Positions 6,241 through 7,639 of a stretch of DNA of 7,639 bases are shown here, piece after piece; position 1 is the first letter of the stretch, and every line of letters begins with the position of its first letter. The position numbers were made by a program, and so were the translations under genes. This stretch comes from Flammeovirgaceae bacterium (lineage in GTDB: Bacteria; Bacteroidota; Bacteroidia; Cytophagales; MED-G16): positions 1-7,639 of the forward strand of contig NZVP01000019.1 of assembly GCA_002697405.1 (NCBI GenBank), given 5' to 3'. Under the pieces are notes generated by a model that was not told the DNA's origin, did not search any database, and saw only the letters and a list, made by a program, of their open reading frames with translations.

Positions 6241-7167
6241 ATGAAGAAACTACTATCAAAAGATTTATTAGGTATAAGAAATTTATCTGTTGAAGAAATA
6301 AATTTAATATTTGATACTGCTGATAAATTTAAAGAGGTTTTAAATAGACCAATTAAAAAAGTTCCTTCACTTCGCCATCTTACAATAGCTAATGTTTTTT
6401 TTGAAAATAGTACAAGAACAAAGCTTTCATTTGAATTAGCACAAAAAAGGCTATCTGCAGATGTCATTAATTTTTCATCATCTGTCAGTTCTGTAAAGAA
6501 AGGTGAATCTCTTCTCGATACAATTAATAATATCTTAGTAATGAAAGTTGACATGATAGTAATGAGACACCCTAATCCTGGAGCGCCTCATTTTGTTGCT
6601 AAAAATATTGAAGCTTCGGTTGTTAACGCTGGAGATGGAACACATGAACACCCTACACAAGCATTATTAGATTCATATACAATAAGAGAAAAGTTTGGTA
6701 ATATTAAAAATAAAAAAATTGCTATTATTGGTGATATATCCCACTCTAGAGTAGCAATATCTAATATATATGCTCTTCAAAAATTAGGAGCTAAAGTTAT
6801 GTTATGTGGACCAAGTACACTAATTCCAAAACATATTAACTCAATGGGAGTAGAAATTGAAAATAATATAGAAAATGCTCTTAAGTGGTGTGATGTTGCA
6901 AACGTCCTAAGAATACAATTAGAAAGACAAAACAATAAATTCTTTCCATCTCTAAGAGAATACAGTCTTTATTATGGTATTAATAAAAAACTTTTAGAAA
7001 AAATAAATAAGAATATAATAATCATGCATCCTGGCCCTATAAATAGAGGAGTTGAATTAAATAGTGATGTTGCTGATTCTAATAATTCTATTATTTTAGA
7101 TCAAGTTGAAAATGGAGTAGCAATTAGAATGGCAGTAATGTATTTATTATCATTGAATAAGGGATAA
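6241..7167 (+). CDS. pyrB: Aspartate carbamoyltransferase catalytic subunit
   Basis: PyrB joins carbamoyl phosphate and L-aspartate to give N-carbamoyl-L-aspartate, the committed step of pyrimidine synthesis in the cytoplasm. The 308-residue product is full length. It has the carbamoyl-phosphate signature F-E-N-S-T-R-T (54-60), the mobile-loop K-K-G-E-S (86-90, Lys87), MRHPNPGAPHF (108-118), AGDGTHEHPTQALLD (130-144), the aspartate-domain G-D-I-S-H-S-R (164-170), a V-L-R-I-Q stretch with Arg224, and HPGPINRGVEL (263-273). Arg59, Arg109, His137 and Arg170 are all in place, so it should be active. HPGPxNRGxE and the absence of ornithine-specific motifs separate it from ornithine carbamoyltransferase. 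It begins with no gap after pyrR, and its stop overlaps the start of the permease gene by one base (TAATG). No regulatory subunit gene pyrI or dihydroorotase gene pyrC is in the window. Confidence 0.96.
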   Translation: MKKLLSKDLLGIRNLSVEEINLIFDTADKFKEVLNRPIKKVPSLRHLTIANVFFENSTRTKLSFELAQKRLSADVINFSSSVSSVKKGESLLDTINNILVMKVDMIVMRHPNPGAPHFVAKNIEASVVNAGDGTHEHPTQALLDSYTIREKFGNIKNKKIAIIGDISHSRVAISNIYALQKLGAKVMLCGPSTLIPKHINSMGVEIENNIENALKWCDVANVLRIQLERQNNKFFPSLREYSLYYGINKKLLEKINKNIIIMHPGPINRGVELNSDVADSNNSIILDQVENGVAIRMAVMYLLSLNKG

Positions 7168-7639
7168 TGTTAATTTTATTATACTTATTTCTATCCATAA
7201 TAATAATCATTTTATTAAGTACAAAATTTAAGCTAAACCCAGCTTTAAGTTTATTAATTGGAGGAATTTCTCTTGGAGTTTTTCTTGAAATAGGATTAAT
7301 AAATACCCTTTTATTTCAATTTGATGGATTTATAAATTCAATAAAGGGAATAGGATTACTAATTTTCTTTAGTTGCATAATTGGTCAAGTTTTAAAAGAA
7401 ACAAACTCAATTAAGAAATTTGGAAATATTATCTTAAATTCATTTAGAAGTAAATCTTTATTTTCACTTAATATATTAGGACTTTTTATAGGGACAGTTG
7501 TTTTTTGTGATTCAGCCTTTTTAATTTTAAATGGTATTTCAAGATCAATTGCATCTTCATCTTCGCTCTCCCTTACAAGTCTAAATTTGTCATTATCAGG
7601 AGGATTATACTCTTCTCATACTTTAATCCCTCCTACTCC
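7167..7639 (+). CDS. GntP-family permease, N-terminal part (3' partial)
   Basis: The frame opens at ATG 7167, sharing one base with the pyrB stop, and stays open for 157 codons to the right edge. The fragment is strongly hydrophobic with about four predicted membrane helices: residues 1-18, 24-45, 61-74 and 100-121. It carries GntP-family marks: the N-P-A-L-S-L-L-I-G-G segment (24-33), a short I-I-G-Q-V-L-K-E region after the third helix, the F-C-D-S-A-F-L-I-L helix near 112-120 (family form F-x-D-x-G-F), and G-G-L-Y-S-S-H followed by I-P-P-T-P at the edge, matching the conserved H-x-x-x-P-P-T-P motif. GntP proteins are inner-membrane proton symporters for gluconate and related sugar acids such as glycerate; the substrate cannot be told from this half. 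Translational coupling to pyrB places a carboxylate transporter in a pyrimidine unit, which may be only genome compaction. Confidence 0.88.
   Translation, partial: MLILLYLFLSIIIIILLSTKFKLNPALSLLIGGISLGVFLEIGLINTLLFQFDGFINSIKGIGLLIFFSCIIGQVLKETNSIKKFGNIILNSFRSKSLFSLNILGLFIGTVVFCDSAFLILNGISRSIASSSSLSLTSLNLSLSGGLYSSHTLIPPT

Noticed and set aside
6138..6554. 138-codon open frame on the minus strand across the pyrR/pyrB boundary
   Set aside because: It overlaps two well-supported genes in antisense, covering the F-E-N-S-T-R-T region of PyrB, and has no recognisable domain.

Overview
The window is a gene-dense, very AT-rich stretch (GC about a quarter by eye) from a member of the Bacteroidota, most likely an uncultured marine flavobacterium-like organism with a streamlined genome. 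Three things point there: a PorQ-type protein of the type IX secretion system (found only in Bacteroidota), a Bacteroidota-style family 9 glycosyltransferase, and a TAnnTTTG-type -7 element with no clear Shine-Dalgarno sites. Genes abut or overlap, the longest gap between genes is 41 bases, and I see no tRNA, rRNA, CRISPR array or insertion sequence. The assignment rests on recall of families, not on a search.

Layout. Bases 2-1306 (+): one open frame that joins the membrane part of a GT39-like glycosyltransferase, running in from the left edge, to a nearly complete PorQ barrel domain that lacks its own start and signal peptide. Bases 1309-2700 (+): a complete HslU unfoldase, 2 bases downstream. 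Bases 4176-2695 (-): a two-gene unit of a heptosyltransferase-like GT9 enzyme followed by a SixA-like histidine phosphatase; its last gene overlaps the end of hslU tail to tail. Bases 4163-5659 (+): an unrecognised secreted protein, divergent from the GT9 gene and apparently overlapping its start. Bases 5701-7639 (+): pyrR, pyrB and the first part of a GntP-family permease, packed with gaps of 0 and -1 base, so probably one transcript.

How they fit together. pyrR-pyrB is a pyrimidine unit; pyrB makes carbamoyl aspartate and PyrR is a PRPP-binding regulator/phosphoribosyltransferase, but there is no room for the RNA leader that PyrR uses in Bacillus. The GT9 enzyme and PorQ both belong to cell-envelope biology (surface glycan assembly, and attachment of secreted cargo). 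HslU serves cytoplasmic proteolysis with HslV, which is not in the window.

The two points most worth checking are the in-frame GT39-PorQ join (real fusion, or assembly/amplification chimera) and the divergent start at 4163-4176, where one near-perfect 14-base palindrome seems to supply the first codons of both genes, with ATT in place of ATG on the + strand. Otherwise the window is ordinary core-genome content, and I do not see a new multi-gene system in it.
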